Source: Vanilla planifolia
Lineage: Eukaryota > Streptophyta > Magnoliopsida > Asparagales > Orchidaceae
NCBI GenBank assembly: GCA_023846275.1
Contig: CM043871.1
Span: 33,696,578-33,760,577, forward strand
DNA: 64,000 nt
Direction: 5' to 3'
Each line of letters opens with the position of its first letter. Within the stretch, counting starts at the first letter, position 1. The notes below the pieces were generated by a model that searched no databases, was not told the origin of the DNA, and was given only the letters and a program-made list of their open reading frames with translations. Positions 23,501 to 37,044 of the stretch are shown piece by piece. The position numbers were made by a program, and so were the translations under genes.

Positions 23501-26500
23501 CCAAAGACATGATTTCCACTCTTGAAGATGACACATCAATTTTGTTTAGCAAAGAGCAACTTGAAATAAGTGTCAATTCATCAGCAGTAATCAACCTCAT
23601 GCTAATTCTATTGGAACAATAGCCCAAAATAATCTTATGTGGGCTTTTCATGTGAAGAGTAATGAGGCTAATACTTAGATTGTTAACTTGGGAGCTTTAT
23701 GATAAGATGTCCTTGGATTTTAACCAACTTCACACCATTCAAACTAATAGTGGATAGTTAAAACTGTCCATAGATCAAAGTCACAGGAAATAGGGACCAC
23801 TTTTGCGCTACTATAAAAGAGGCTCACTCTTCACCCATGTTGTTGGTTCCTAAATTAAACAAGTTATTGTATATTAGTAAGTTGACAAAAGATTAGCACT
23901 TTGTTGCTAAATTTTTAAATAATTTGTGGAAATTTCAAAACTGAATTCAATACTTTCCAATCAAAAAGTCATCTACCAAAAAGTTGGTTAAATCATGCTA
24001 TAACATTTTATAACAAATACTTGTCAGATCATTCAATAACATTTTAGCTCAAAACATCCAAGTTTTTGATATTTTAAAAATAGTGTCCTCCATTATTTAA
24101 CAATAAAGATCTAAATAATTTTTAATTTAAAATTTGTTAACATTCAAACAATCTCGATTTTCTTTCCAAAGTAGCTCATGCATTCCTTCTAATCCTTTCT
24201 CGTCAACACATAATGATGTTTGTGGCTCTTCTTGTGTAAAACATAATTTTGGGTGACTTATGTTTGTTTTTTTTTATTGATAATCAAACAAAGTTCAATA
24301 GGGTATTTCTTATAAAAAAACTGAAATTGATAACATTTTTTAAACATTCATATCGTGATTCAGAATTAATTTAAAACTAAAATCAAAATTGTGAAAATTG
24401 ATAATAAGAAAGAGCATTTTTAATTTGATTTTAAGGGAATATCAAAAGAAAACAAGACATTTTATAACAAAACTCAAGTGTTGATGCATCCCAACAAAAT
24501 GAGTTTCCTAAAATTAAAAATCAACATCTTTTATAAGTAGCTAGGTCACTTATGTACTCCACTAGTATTCTTAAATATTATCAAGGGGAAGCCATTCTTA
24601 TAAACACTTATGCTATAAACCTAATGCCTTCTAAGGCACTCATTTTTTGAAAACTCAAATTGAACACTACAAAAATTCTACCATCGTTCTCGAATAAATT
24701 CCTTCATATTGATAAAAACTTTTGGTATAACATTCTAGTACATCTCCATGATCATAGCAAATGTAAACTTTATCCTAGGACTTTAAATTATAATTTTTTA
24801 AGTTATTCATTAAGTCAAAAGCAATATAAGCTTTACTCTCTCCTCACTAAAAAAAACTATTCTTCTACGAATGTCACATTTTTTTGAGAGTCAATAGTTT
24901 TATTCTCAATCTAAGACTCAATGAAAGGTCAATTATGCACAGAATCTCATCTTTGAGACATTGAAGAAAGTCACTGACCACAAAATCCTTCTTAGTTGGA
25001 ATCCACTCTATTAGCTATTTGATCCTAAGCCCAAGTCTCCTCAAAGTCCTAACAATAATGTCAACTCACGAAGAGCTCATACTAGATAGAAGGATCCAGA
25101 TCAGGCTCCTAATTATGACATATTCCAAATACAAATAATCTTGAAGGTAACATTTATCATAAAGATATTTCTATTAATTTGTTTAATGATTATTTGAGTT
25201 GGTCTATTGTCATAAAAAAAAGGTGACTGATCTTGTAAACATCTGATCTAGAAATATTTTTCTTACGCCCACATATCTCAAAACTTTTAAGTTTTCATTT
25301 CAAGTCTTAATGATGTCTTGATTCCCAAGATCACTGATGCTCTTAGAGATCTTAAATCCAAAAAAGCTGTAATCAAAGAAATTCGAGCTCTTAAAAGAAA
25401 CAAGACATACAAGTAATAGTTTTTCCAATAGAAAAAGCATGATAAGCTTTAAGTGGAAATTTATTATCAAATACAAAGATGATGGTAGTACGAATCAATT
25501 TAAGGTAAGACTTGTTGCTAGAGTTTTACATAATCATAAGATGTAGACTACAAAGAACTTTTAAACAAACTAAGAAGAACAGATAGATCATTCTTCCTCA
25601 CTCTTGCAATGAATATACTTAAAAAGACTCAAAGGTTTTAACTAATGCTTTTTCCTTCATAGCAAGGAAAGAAAGACAAAGACAAGGCTAACAAAATAGT
25701 AAAGTTTTCACTTTGAATTTATAAAAAAAAAAGAAACAATTCAAGATCAAAATTTCCCATAAAAAATGGAAAGCCACATGTAGAATGCCAAAGATAACAT
25801 TTTATCAACACAACACATGAAAAATCCTAATGTGGTATGACAATTAATGTGAGACACAAGCTAATTATAACCTGCTCTTTATTATTACCATTGTGGAATA
25901 AATCTTGATTTATCACAAAATGATGTACAGTTAGCTACAGATATTTATTTTCACAAAATAATGATAGTACAAAGAAAAAAAGAAAGTTGCTAAAAAAATT
26001 AAAATTTCATCATCCTACCTCATGAGTTACAGGAAGTATGCCATACATAAGGTCAATGACGATGGCGACTTTCTTGATTCAGAACTTGAGAAGTTATTTC
26101 AACCATATGCAGCAACCTTGTGATGCTCATTGGGCCAAAATGAGTCTAAACATCAGGGACACAATGACATTCAACATTGACAACATTTCTCATAAGTTCA
26201 TCAGTAACTCATCTCATTTACGGTATGTGGTCTTGTATCTGAAAGTTTTTAACTCCAAAAATCTTTGACTGCTATCTAAACAGCATCCCATGTGGCCTTC
26301 ACTATGTTGCTACGACATTGTTCCTCAAATGATCAAAAGGCGGCAATGTGTATATCAGTAACTATAAAAACTTCTAGTAAAAGCATCACAGCTAATTATT
26401 TCATCTTTTGCAACAAACCAAACTTGAAGCTATTAACTTTTTTCTAATGCCCCTGATCTTTCTTCTAGATTGGCAATTCCTCAAACTTAACATTCCTCAC

Positions 26501-29500
26501 ACAAGTCCTTGTCACTCATTAGACTTAATGCAACATTGCAGCAAACCTTAGCAAGTTCTCCATCTTTGCTCATTGCTCAACATCTAGGAAATCATCTTTG
26601 TGATATCAGCGCTGGAAGGGTATGGAAAATATTATTCCTCTATCTGTCAAAAGGAGAGTAAAAGGTTTCTCTATGTTTCCATGTCATACAGAATTAGACA
26701 CATCATCCACCTTAAATAATAGCATATCTTATATTTTCTTCTAGTATCAAACTTGAATTTTATTAGCTGACATTTATGAGTCGTAATAGCTTGGGATTGT
26801 ACCTCATCCAACTCATTCACAACACTTCTTGTATTCCCATGATTTTTGCTCTAGTGGCCAAAACTTGACCACCCCTATTCTCTATGGCCAAAGACATCTT
26901 CTATGTGAAGTTCTCTTTTGTTGCTTCAAGGGGAGCTTTTGAAAGGGCTTCTTCCCTGTAGTTGGTCAATCTAGCAATATCCCCCTCAGTTAATGACTCT
27001 AAAGAAGAGTGCATTGTGCTACTTAATAATGGGATCTGTAGAAGCAAATTGAAAAATCAAATCCCTCAAAATTTAGCTCCCAATGCAACTTCCTCAATGG
27101 AAGGTATTGATGGGGTTTCCTAAAAACAAGGAAAGTTAGAGCAGCTTAGACAACAACCTCCACTAGTGCAGAGGAAGAAGACATGCTGTCATTGATCCTT
27201 TCTTAGAAAGAGGCATCTCTCTCAATTTAGGCCCTAATATCCATGTCACCTGACACGTCTATGAAATGTCAAAACAGGATGACAAAGAACAAGATGTGAT
27301 TGGCAAGCTATTCTTTGGATGATAAAACAAAATGAAAGAGAAAAGTCTACCCTAAATGCCTACGTATATTTTTGAAAATGTCAATTTACATTGTCTCTCT
27401 GAACATACAGATATGATCTACTCAATGAAACAAGATTACAACAAAATAAAAAAATAACATGATCCTAACCATCGAAACAATATACAAGTATTTTACCACA
27501 TATAGCATTTGGCAAGTATGCAACTTACGTACCAAACAAACATATTGCAGATCACACCAAACTAGTGATTTAAAAGATATCTAACGTTCATCAAAGTTGT
27601 AATAGCAAGAAATATGACTGTAGGGCACAAGGTTGGTAATAGAATGAATCAATAGTAAGCAAATAACCCAAGAAAAGAATATTATGATCTCCCAAGTACC
27701 AATAGTCATAATTTTGATTGATCTTCATGAAACATTTACCTAGGGGAATTGCCAAACAATTTGAAGCCACCAGAGACAATTCAATATATGGCAAGTACAC
27801 AACTACAAGAAGATGCCTATTGACTTTCATGTTCATCCATGAAGTTAGCAAAGTTCTTAATAACAGAAATTCATCCATTTGAAAAAGAGAAATTCTAACC
27901 AATTAACTTGAGGCAAGGGTCCAGTCAATAGGATTTTAATCATTTGAAGGGATTATGCTGCAAGAAGAAATTGGGCTTCTCAAAAGGAAGAAGCCCATTT
28001 TGTACTTGTAATTGAGAGTTGATCTAATTAGATTTGGAGGCACATTGACAACATGGTTTTGCTGAATTATGATTTTATGATTAACACAGTTTTCACTCCA
28101 CTTTTCTGGTCTTCTTTCTCTTTGCTCTTCGATTATTGAACAATCATCTAAGAATGCTGGACATTTCACATCAACAAATTCTACACTCAGCTATATCACC
28201 TTAAAGGACTCCAGAAAAAGTGGACAATTGTTCAACAATTATAATCCAAAGCAAATTCATAAAGTCAAGATAAATTAAACATGAAAATACAGCAATAGAA
28301 ACAACTCTTTTCCATGTACAATTAACCCAAACAGAAGAAGTATCCACTTACCTTTTCTCTTCTCCATGTCATTGAGAAAATCAACTGACTGTTGTTGTAC
28401 CCCAGTACCAACAAGAAGTGCTTCAGCTGTTTCTTTGAAGCAATTATGAACAAGATAAGACAAGACAATGTTGCGAACATCATTGTCACTAATCACCTGT
28501 CAACAAATCAAACTGAGAATCAGTATCAAAGTAGGAAAAGGTGTAAACAATGCTACAGCTAATGGACTTTTCATTCATTTGAGCCAGCCCATAGCTGAAA
28601 TCACATAAACAAGGAGCAATTCAACTTTAAAATCTCAGCGCATCATACCATGAAATCTCACCTTTCATGAATGCAATCAAATATCAATTATATTTCTATT
28701 CTCTATCACCATACAATTCAATAACAACAACTCAACCATGACAGTATTAATTAGTTCAACAACTTATGGTCAAATACAAGTGAAAACTAATATTCCTAAT
28801 TCTATTAAAATAGTAAACAAAGATATAGGAGTAACCAATTTCTGTTAAAATTAATTGTCCATCTTCATGGCTTTACAAGTTTATAATGATTTTTTTTTTT
28901 TTTAAATAAACACTGAGCAGTTATAAATGTGGCAAACAAGAAGCACAAAGCATGACATGAACAAGCATTTTCAAACACAAGATAAGTTGAGAGTTCAAAA
29001 AGCAAAGAGATGAGTGCATATTTGTGTACGTGGAAGAGGAGTGGGGTCGGGAAAAGTGGATGATTTCCATACAACAGCACTATAAGGAATCCCATTAATA
29101 GAGTCAATGAAATCAATCTTCTCATGCCAATTAAATCAGCACAAAAGAATAGTCCTAGCAACCTCTTAATGTGCTTTTCATTCTTCCTCTTCCTTTGCTA
29201 ATAAACACACCATGAATTTTGTTCAACTAATTTGAGCACCTGCTAATATATTTATTGTTAGATAAGAAAGGGTAAAGTGAAGCTTAGCTTCACCTAACAA
29301 CAAGGTCTCTTAGCTTCTCATCATGAATTAATCCACACATTCATCCATCACAACATCTTCATAGTTGGCACTTAGACTTTGTTCGTTTGGCCGATTGTGA
29401 TTAAAGCATAGTAAATGGGAACAAGTTGAGATTGGCGAAGTGAGATAGCGCAATCATAATATAATAAAGTTTAGTAACTTATGATTAGAATATAATATTG

Positions 29501-32500
29501 AATCATTGGTTTTTGTACTACTAATTTGATGATAATAAGATCATTATATTATTTTAATAATATTTGTTTAAGTATTTTAAATCATGTATCTCAAGATTAA
29601 ATCAATCATTTATGTGGAGAACTTGATCACTTAAATCAAGAAGCTTAACAACAATATTTTGGATTGAATTACAATTGACATCAAGAGAAACACAAACTTG
29701 AGTAGCATAAAAAAGAAATCTTTTTGAGTCATCTTCTTTTGATATTAGAATGTGAAACTTATAATAACTTACTTTAGATGTTACGTTTTAGTAAGATAAA
29801 GTAAGAGTATAAAATACTTTGAAAAACATTCATGTACCCATTTTAAGATTTACCTAAAGCGCGCATCTCATCTAGATTACCTTACATATGAATGTCTTAA
29901 ACTAGAAAATAAATTGCATTAGCTAGTTTAGCCCAATTAAATATAAATTGAAAATGGATTGAATCGAGTTGATCTTAAGAATATATGCTAATTGTAGTTA
30001 TACGACAGCCTCATCTAGTTAGCTTTGGGATCGGACTGAGAATCAAACATGGATGATCCATAGTTGAGTTGACTGATTATATCATTTGTACATGTACAAT
30101 ATTATTGTTGTAAAAGTACATTTCATGATTCTTCATAAAAGTATTTGCTGAGGCTTAGAACCATATACTTCGTATAATCTAATATATCAATCGTGCTTGC
30201 AAGACCATTTCTATTGTAAATCGGATAAGGTGATCGGATTAAGTAATGTAGGTGTGATCTGAGGTTTGTTTTGTTATACATTTATGATCTTCATATTGTT
30301 CAAGTTATTTGTTTTTCACTAAAAGAATTAGGAGATGTATGGAGTTGATGAACTTTATACAGTACAATGATACTCATCGTACTTCTATGATCAAATTTAA
30401 CATAGAGTGATTGTTTTGAGACATAGACAACAAGAGTATCAAAAGTCATCATACAAGTACGAATCCCTTATTGTACGAGTATTATTATTTATTTATAATG
30501 AAAGTAAAGAATGTAAATGACTTCATACACATACAATCCTTGTTATCATACTGAACAATCTTATAAAACCACGAGAGCTAAAAAATTAAGTCTACGAGTA
30601 TATTATTCGTATGCGTACAATGTACATATCATATAAATATGATTATGTGTGAGTTTTTAAATCAACATTGGACCTATCTAATGGATCGAACAATTTGCAT
30701 ATAGAGTCATACCTTGCACGATCTTTGGATCGGAATGATCAGTTCAAGATTGTAACAACTAGTTTAACTAGTTTTTAGGGAACTTTGATTTAGCCATTCA
30801 GAATTGTTTGGAGCTATTGGCGGGCATTATAAGGCTTACAAAAAGGAGCCCAAACATAATGTTCAAGGCTAATATTCACTTGTGTATCTTTATAAATAGC
30901 AACTCTTGAAAGTTATCATTCACTTAGTGAGGATTTGGACAAAGGCAAGGCTACGTGTTGACCTTCTTCCCTCATTATTTCCAACCATCAATTCATTGAG
31001 CTAAGTTGCAAGCTACTACTTTGTTACTTCTATTGAGCTATACTACATATCTCTCTCGCTTACAATCTTTTCAATCAATTTATTAGGTTGGCATAGGTTA
31101 AACTATGGTAGCATGGCATCAATTGCGATTTGCATGGTTGTCTTAGATTCATGGTTGTTAAAGAAAATAGAAGACTTTGGATGTGTCCCATTATAAAGTA
31201 ATAGGAATCCAAGACATACAAGTTAAATTATGGAGGCATGCTATAAATTGAGATTGCATGACTACTAGCATTGTAAGGATCAAGGAAGCATCACTAGCAT
31301 TGGTGAAGATCTTTTTGGTATAGGGAATATTTTGGCTTCTTTCAAGTGTTTTAAAGAAATTCATTCACATAGAAAATATCATGGTCCATACCACAACTAT
31401 TGAAGACATTCGATGTGAAGGGAAAATGTCCCACTCATTAATGTTTTGGTCTATTATTTATATAGATGAAAATTTTCTAGACTAATTTTATTAGTTAGTT
31501 AATAGAAATGGGACGAGATGGACTTCCAAGAAAATAGATAAGATTATCATATTTCTATTTGAATCCATTAAGCACCATAGTAAGAATTTGTCATAACTTC
31601 ACTAGCCAAACTAGGGTTGACACATTATTGAATGGAATTTTCATCTAACTAGTCTCTACCTTCTTAGAGGCATTCCACCAAGCTTGTGTCATGCAAAGCC
31701 AAGGAATCCAAGTTACAAGAGCTTTGAAGCCACCTTTCCTTGAAGAGATACAACCCACTTTTGGGGTTTCAAAACCAAAAGGAACAATTTCAACATCATT
31801 GTACCACTCCACCAATCAAATTATTTTCTATCACATCTTCATAGGTTCTTACAAAAAGCCATATAGAGTCATTTCACATTCAATGACTTCGTTGCCATTT
31901 TCCTCAAATCGAACAATTCTCCCATGTTCTCCAAAGCAACATCTTTGATCGTCAAGAACCTCTCTTTCGTTGCCTTAACCCAACATATCAACGGGAAACC
32001 TAAAGCATCAACTACAACCCCAATGTAGATGAGTAAAAGAGTCATGCCAATTGACTACAAGCTTGCTTAAAGCAATCATGCCACCTACCTCCATTGGTCC
32101 TGAACCACCAACAAGTCGAGACCTAAAAACCCCCTTCCAAACAATAGATCATTTGCTAATCTCATAATAAATTCATATCTTCTAATAGGGGCATTGAGTG
32201 GTTTACATATAAAATGACAATTTTATTTAAGGAAACTCTATTCAAGCTTACGCTCAATCAATAATACATATAATTTCTCCAAAATACATTCATTTGTAAT
32301 CACATCTTTTCAAATATAGCTACTCATCCCTTTTAGCATCCTTATTTATGCAAACTTATTTTTTTGGCATGCCGCTCTTTGTAAGAAAACACTATGTATC
32401 ATAATCTAACTATTTCAAAAAAATCCTATAAAATTAACCTTTACTATCAAGTAATATGTTTCAATAATATATCACAAAAGAAACCTTCATTTTATCTAAT

Positions 32501-34343
32501 CTACTTCAATCCTATTATTAAAATTCTCATTAAATTTAACTATCATTTTAAAGTGTAAAATAAGACAACAAAATCTCTTTCTTCAATATCTTATGAAACA
32601 AATCATTAATCTCTAGGTTATTTGTATTTTACCTTGACTAAACTAATATTTCATATACACAAATTTAAATCTACTACAATACAAAACCCTTGAACTCCAA
32701 AGTGATTCTCCATTTATCTTGTTCAGCTCAAGCCCTATATTTTTATTAACAAGTACAAATCACTATCAAAAAATATACACCACAATATTTATCTTGAATT
32801 TGATTAACAAAAGCATCCACTTAACATAAAAATATAAAAAACCTAAAACAATTCCTTGATGCCTTATCTAGATCAATTAAAATTATGTGAATTAAAATTA
32901 AGCAAAAATTTCCTTTTCTTCTACTTAATGCTACATTAAACCTCTTAGTAAGTTTATAACCTTAATAGTAAACCTTCCAAGCATAAAGAAAATTGATTCT
33001 CGAACAGGTCAATCTCACTTCATACTCTATGCTCAACCAGACTCTTTTAGAGCATTGAAATATGATTCATCAACTTAATTCCTCTATAGTTAGCATAATT
33101 TTGAAAATCGTCTTTTATTCTCAAAGTAATTTCCCTTATGATATATTTTTTTATTTCAAAATAATAATGAAAAACTCAATAAGCCAACACATATAATCTC
33201 CTCCCAAAAACATCCAAACAAGCATAACAATGGCATCTAATTTATAAGCAAAGAAATATGCTGTTTCTTTCTAAGAACTAAGCTCCCCTAAATAAATTAT
33301 ATCGCAAAAAATCTTCATTAAAAAGCTAATAAAAAATCATTCATCAATATTTAATATTCTCATCCAAGTATTGTTTCTCTCTTGTGATGTCATGTCTATG
33401 CATGTGTCATTTCCCTACTTTAGCATTCTATTTCTTAAATAAACTTCAAAAGGTCTATAACATCTATGCAAAAACTATAAGGATAACTCCTAGGACATTT
33501 TTTGTTAAAAATGAAGAAAATGTATTTATATTTAAACATTGAAAGTCTAAAAATGATTTAGAACTTACCACAACAATGCTTCAAAGAATTTGAATTTATT
33601 TGATCCTTTCTTAATTATGATGAGTTTGAAATTTTTTTCTTTGCACTATTTAGAATGTGTACCTCGTTTATAATTTTAATTATGCTACAAAAATTTAGAA
33701 GAAGTTAAGACTACATATGAATATGGTACAATATTGTTTTATTGATGAAATCTAAATAAATCTTCTAATAGATTAGTTTTCCTACTAATTTAAGTGAAGC
33801 ATAAGACATTAAACTTCTTATCAAATGTTAAAAAATAATTTGTGATGCTTGATTCGATATTGACATCAATCAAGGATTTGCACAGATATAAAATTCCATA
33901 GAATCTTAGACATACAAACATTCAAAATAAAATAAATCATATTTAAGTTGGAAGTTAAACTAGAAGCTGTCCATCCACCCTAAGAAACAAGAGATTTGTT
34001 TTGTAGAATCCCCAAGGTGTTACATCCTAAAATTCTGACCAATCCACTGAGATTAAGTCCTTATTCCAAGCAGTGGAGTGAAGAACCACTATAGAAGCTT
34101 CAACACGCAAACAGAAGTACTATAAACGAGATCTTCAAAAATGAAAAGAAAGCCATCCCCGATTCCCACGAGATATATGACCACAGCGAAGCACCGCCGA
34201 TTAGGATATACCTTTAATCGAAGTCGATAAAGTATAGGAGTTGTCGAATTGAAAAGACACAAAAAGTAAATAACACTATAAAACGAAAGGGAGGCGAGGA
34301 CACTTACGACATTTTCGTAAACCCTAGAATCCAAGTCCATCAT
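17551..34343 (-). CDS. LisH-CTLH-CRA domain protein (GID8/RanBPM-like), seven exons
   Basis: Small protein of the plant 'LisH and RanBPM domains containing' family, related to the GID8/CTLH ubiquitin-ligase scaffold subunits. Exons: 34,308-34,343; 28,352-28,496; 19,464-19,611 (or 19,614); 19,121-19,196; 18,914-19,025; 18,720-18,811; 17,551-17,595. The sum is 654 bp (217 residues), full length for the family. LisH lies at about residues 13-45 (DVRNIVLSYLVHNCFKETAE), CTLH at 61-118 (IFHYVLEGNALGAIELTEQV, DLHFDLLGLHFVDLV) and CRA at about 114-205 (EDFMALLAYEEPEKSPMFHL, ANLPAYSSMERLIQQ). The tail exon, only 14 codons plus stop, ends FSLQAFLKS. All phases match. Intron 1 (5.8 kb) and intron 2 (8.7 kb) are inflated by repeats. 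The start chosen gives MMDLDSRVYENV, as in the family; an in-frame ATG at 34,577 could add 78 residues but is probably not used. Confidence 0.93.
17836..18690. repeat. Local direct duplication inside the last LisH-gene intron
   Basis: The block at about 17,870-18,032 (TTCATGCTGTTTTCTTGTGG, a GAA run, CCTTCCTTTTTGCC, then a shared end GTGTATAAAGAGCATTAAG-like) recurs at about 18,548-18,692. The copies are roughly 660 bp apart, within the intron between the exons ending at 18,720 and starting at 17,595. The first copy has a pure (GAA)n at 17,911-17,933; the second has an interrupted one. Confidence 0.75.
19615..24570 (-). other. LisH gene intron 2, right-hand part without recognised features
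   Basis: Gene-free intron sequence. Short ORFs at 20,197-20,403 and 20,662-20,898 look like chance or very old repeat remnants. No conserved domain could be recognised. Confidence 0.5.
24580..25640 (+). mobile_element. Ty1/copia pol relic in LisH gene intron 2, antisense to the gene
   Basis: Decayed Ty1/copia pol on the plus strand. At 24,580-24,890 the C-terminal integrase segment is readable: AILINTYAINLMPSK, then LVHLHDHSKCKLYPR, SYSLSQKQYKLYS and STNVTFFES, matching the copia VFGC-FVH...KLDPRA...GYS...KGYKCY...VTFFE pattern. At 25,340-25,620 the reverse-transcriptase start is readable: IKEIRALKRNKTYK, then KWKFIIKYKDDGSTNQFKVR and LVAR, matching KWVFTVKYKADGSI-RYKARLVAKG. Stops and frameshifts show it is dead. 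LTRs were not identified. Confidence 0.85.
25641..28351 (-). other. LisH gene intron 2, remaining part
   Basis: No coding signal of the host gene. Scattered ORFs of 70-103 codons show no family resemblance. Probably the rest of the copia relic and other old repeats. Confidence 0.45.
28497..34307 (-). other. LisH gene intron 1 (5.8 kb), nothing recognised
   Basis: AT-rich intron. A somewhat more complex stretch at 31,600-32,100 reads on the minus strand as an open, protein-like segment with stops (around KATKERFLTIKDVALENMGE). It could be an old LINE or other transposon fragment but cannot be assigned. The rest shows nothing. Confidence 0.45.
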
Positions 34344-35584
34344 CGTAGTGACCGCGACGAAGACGAGAAGAATGGCACAATTATAGTGAGAGAAAGAGTG
34401 GATTCCAAAGTCGTCCCCTTCCTCTCGTCCTTGCTGTCGTCCTTCGGCTGCCCGTGAGTTTACACCACCACCACTTTTGTATGGCAGTTTTACGACAGCA
34501 AAGGTGGATTTTGTTGAATGGTATTTAAGTCCTTCGCTTTCATCTATATTTGAACAAAAACGCACTTTTGAAAACATGGCGTTTGATTTTGCGTTTTGTC
34601 ATATCATGTCAACTAATCCATTTATTTGTGATTAGGTTATCTTTGTAGTCTACCTTTGGAAAATGTATGACAAGCCATGCCCTAACTTGTATATCCAAGA
34701 AAACTACTCATGATTGTTGTTACGTACGATGTATTTCAACTTAGTGTACTCTTTAAATAAATTTGATATTTATGTATTTCTAGTTTTCAAATTTTTTTTG
34801 TAGACGTGCACTAGTGTTATTGAAGGGATATAATGTTGTTATGTTTCATCTTTTAGTCATTTGAAGATTTTTTTAATAGGGTTGATGAACTTGTTTGGGA
34901 AGCTTATAAAGGCCTTTTTAGATTGTAATAGGAAGCTCTATGTGACATGATTTATAGCTCTTATTTGATATTTTTTTGTTATTTTTATTTGATATTTTTG
35001 TTAGAGCTTTGCATGATAGAATTTATGAACTTTTATGTGAATTTTGTGTGGTTTTAATTAAGGGTTGCAAATCTTCATGTATGACCCACATTGAGTACTA
35101 AGAGTACTTGTTTTTTTATTATGTTTATATTGTATTAGTGAGTTGTTTCTTGAAATCAATATTCAATTCATCCCAATAAAGTATCTATATTCTTTAGCAA
35201 GAAATTACAATATTCAAGTAAGTTCTCTCTTTGAACATTTCTTTCATCTCATTGATATTATGATTAATGAAAATTTAAATATTTTTTAATTTCTTATGAT
35301 TTTATATCTCTAAATTATATCAAAATCAATTAAAATTATTCATAATAAAATCCCAAGAAGTTGTTACAAGTCTCATATTAAGTTATATGCTTAATGCAAT
35401 CTTCACAAGACAAAGAATTGTCTCATCTATTATAGGAGTCGTGTATTCTCGTGAGACAAAATAGTTTTGTTCGTGTGAGAGAATTTATAAAAATTCATAG
35501 GTGAAAAAGGGGCTCATAATGTGAATATAAATAATAAATATTTTTTGCAAATACTAATTTAATAAAAAATATAAAACTAATAGG

Positions 35585-35626
<42 letters not shown>

Positions 35627-37039
35627 CATATGTGGATTATTTGTTGAATTAAGACAGTGCATATCAAATGAACCAAATTATTTTAATGTTTTTGCATATT
35701 TATATATTATGGTATTTCGAATACTAAGCGAATAGTTTTAGGCATAACATATTTGTTTGTATTAATATTTCAAGTGTATCAGGGGCATAGCATAAGAAAT
35801 AATAAGTACAAATGGTAATAAACAAGTTAATATATATTTTTTGGGATGTGTTGATGTATATTAGTATCACATAAAATATAGATGTTGAGATCTTTATATA
35901 TTTGTTGCACCTATTATATATTCAAAACCATGTAGTATGATGAGATAAATCGTCATGAACTTTATTTGTAATTGGTTAGAATATGGAACATTAATTACGT
36001 GAATGTGACAAGTTTCATTTATATATGATTGGATGGTTATGTATATATAAAAAAGCAAAATATAAGAGAAATTCTATCTACTTAAAATTTATATTAAAAA
36101 AAATTATATTATATGTTTAGAGTTTTGATTATGGGTCATAAGTAATAGAGGTGTATTATACATACTTTGCTTTCACTAATATTTTGTCCAAGGCAATGAT
36201 TGACGAAGTTGATGTGATTTAAACAACAAGTCAACTGTAAATAGAAGTTTAAAGATACAATAATATCACAAAGATATGTGATGATATGGGATCTCATATA
36301 ATAAGGATAATGATTGTAAGGAGAAATTATTACCACTAAAAGTACAAATATAAAAAATTATCAAAATCTAAGAAATATGAAAATTAGTAAAAAAGTATAA
36401 TATAATATAAAAAGTGTGCATCCATTTATGGGCATGGCATATGTGAATATATTAATAACATATTTTTTTAGTATATCTTAGATGTTATGTATATTTATTA
36501 TTACTTTTTATTTATTATATGCTATTTATGTTCTTTAATATTGCTTTATTGTTTGCACTTATTAGTTTGCATGTTAAGTATTTTTATTATCATTGTCAAT
36601 TTAAATTACATATTAAGAGACAAATTTATGTAGAATTGTGGATATTTAATAATATATGTTATAAGATCTTAAGAATAAGTATGAAAACTATATGGGATAT
36701 TTTTGTACTTATATCATATTTATATTATCAGGTCAATAAGAATGATGATTCAAATTTTATAAGAAGGTGGTAACTTTTAAGGTATGTATGTGCATTTTTA
36801 TTGTTTAGTTGTTTTATTATTTTGTCAAGAAAATGTGAATTTTATATAGTTTTTTTTATCACCTTCGTTTGATTTTAAGAGTGTGTCCTTACATACTTTA
36901 ATATGACTCAATATTTTAATATTTATATGTGTATTAATTGGTTAACTTAATGAATAATCAGGTGGGATATGACTCTTGAAGTCATTTAAAAATATTTCAA
37001 AATTTTAGAAACTTAAGCATAATGTATAATACATCTATA
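34344..37039. other. Intergenic, LisH gene promoter side
   Basis: The first 250 bp form the probable 5' UTR/promoter of the LisH gene and are less AT-rich. Beyond 34,620 the sequence is very AT-rich, without genes. A (TA)n microsatellite lies at 35,587-35,626. Confidence 0.5.
35587..35626. repeat. (AT)20 microsatellite
   Basis: Uninterrupted alternating A and T over 40 bp. Confidence 0.95.
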
Positions 37040-37044
37040 CAATA
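37040..37044. other. Target-site duplication (left), CAATA
   Basis: CAATA directly precedes the LTR start TGTTATATC and is repeated exactly after the LTR end at 40,096-40,100. Confidence 0.85.

Noticed and set aside
27591..28169. 103- and 77-codon minus-strand ORFs in LisH intron 2
   Set aside because: No link to the LisH-CTLH family and no splice sites joining them to the flanking exons.
30165..30178. ATACTTCGTATAAT resembles part of a loxP arm
   Set aside because: Only one partial arm with a missing base and no inverted partner or spacer; a chance match in AT-rich intron DNA.
34315..34326. AAACCCTAG telo-box-like motif at the start of the LisH gene
   Set aside because: It lies within coding exon 1 (SRVY codons) and is explained by the protein sequence.
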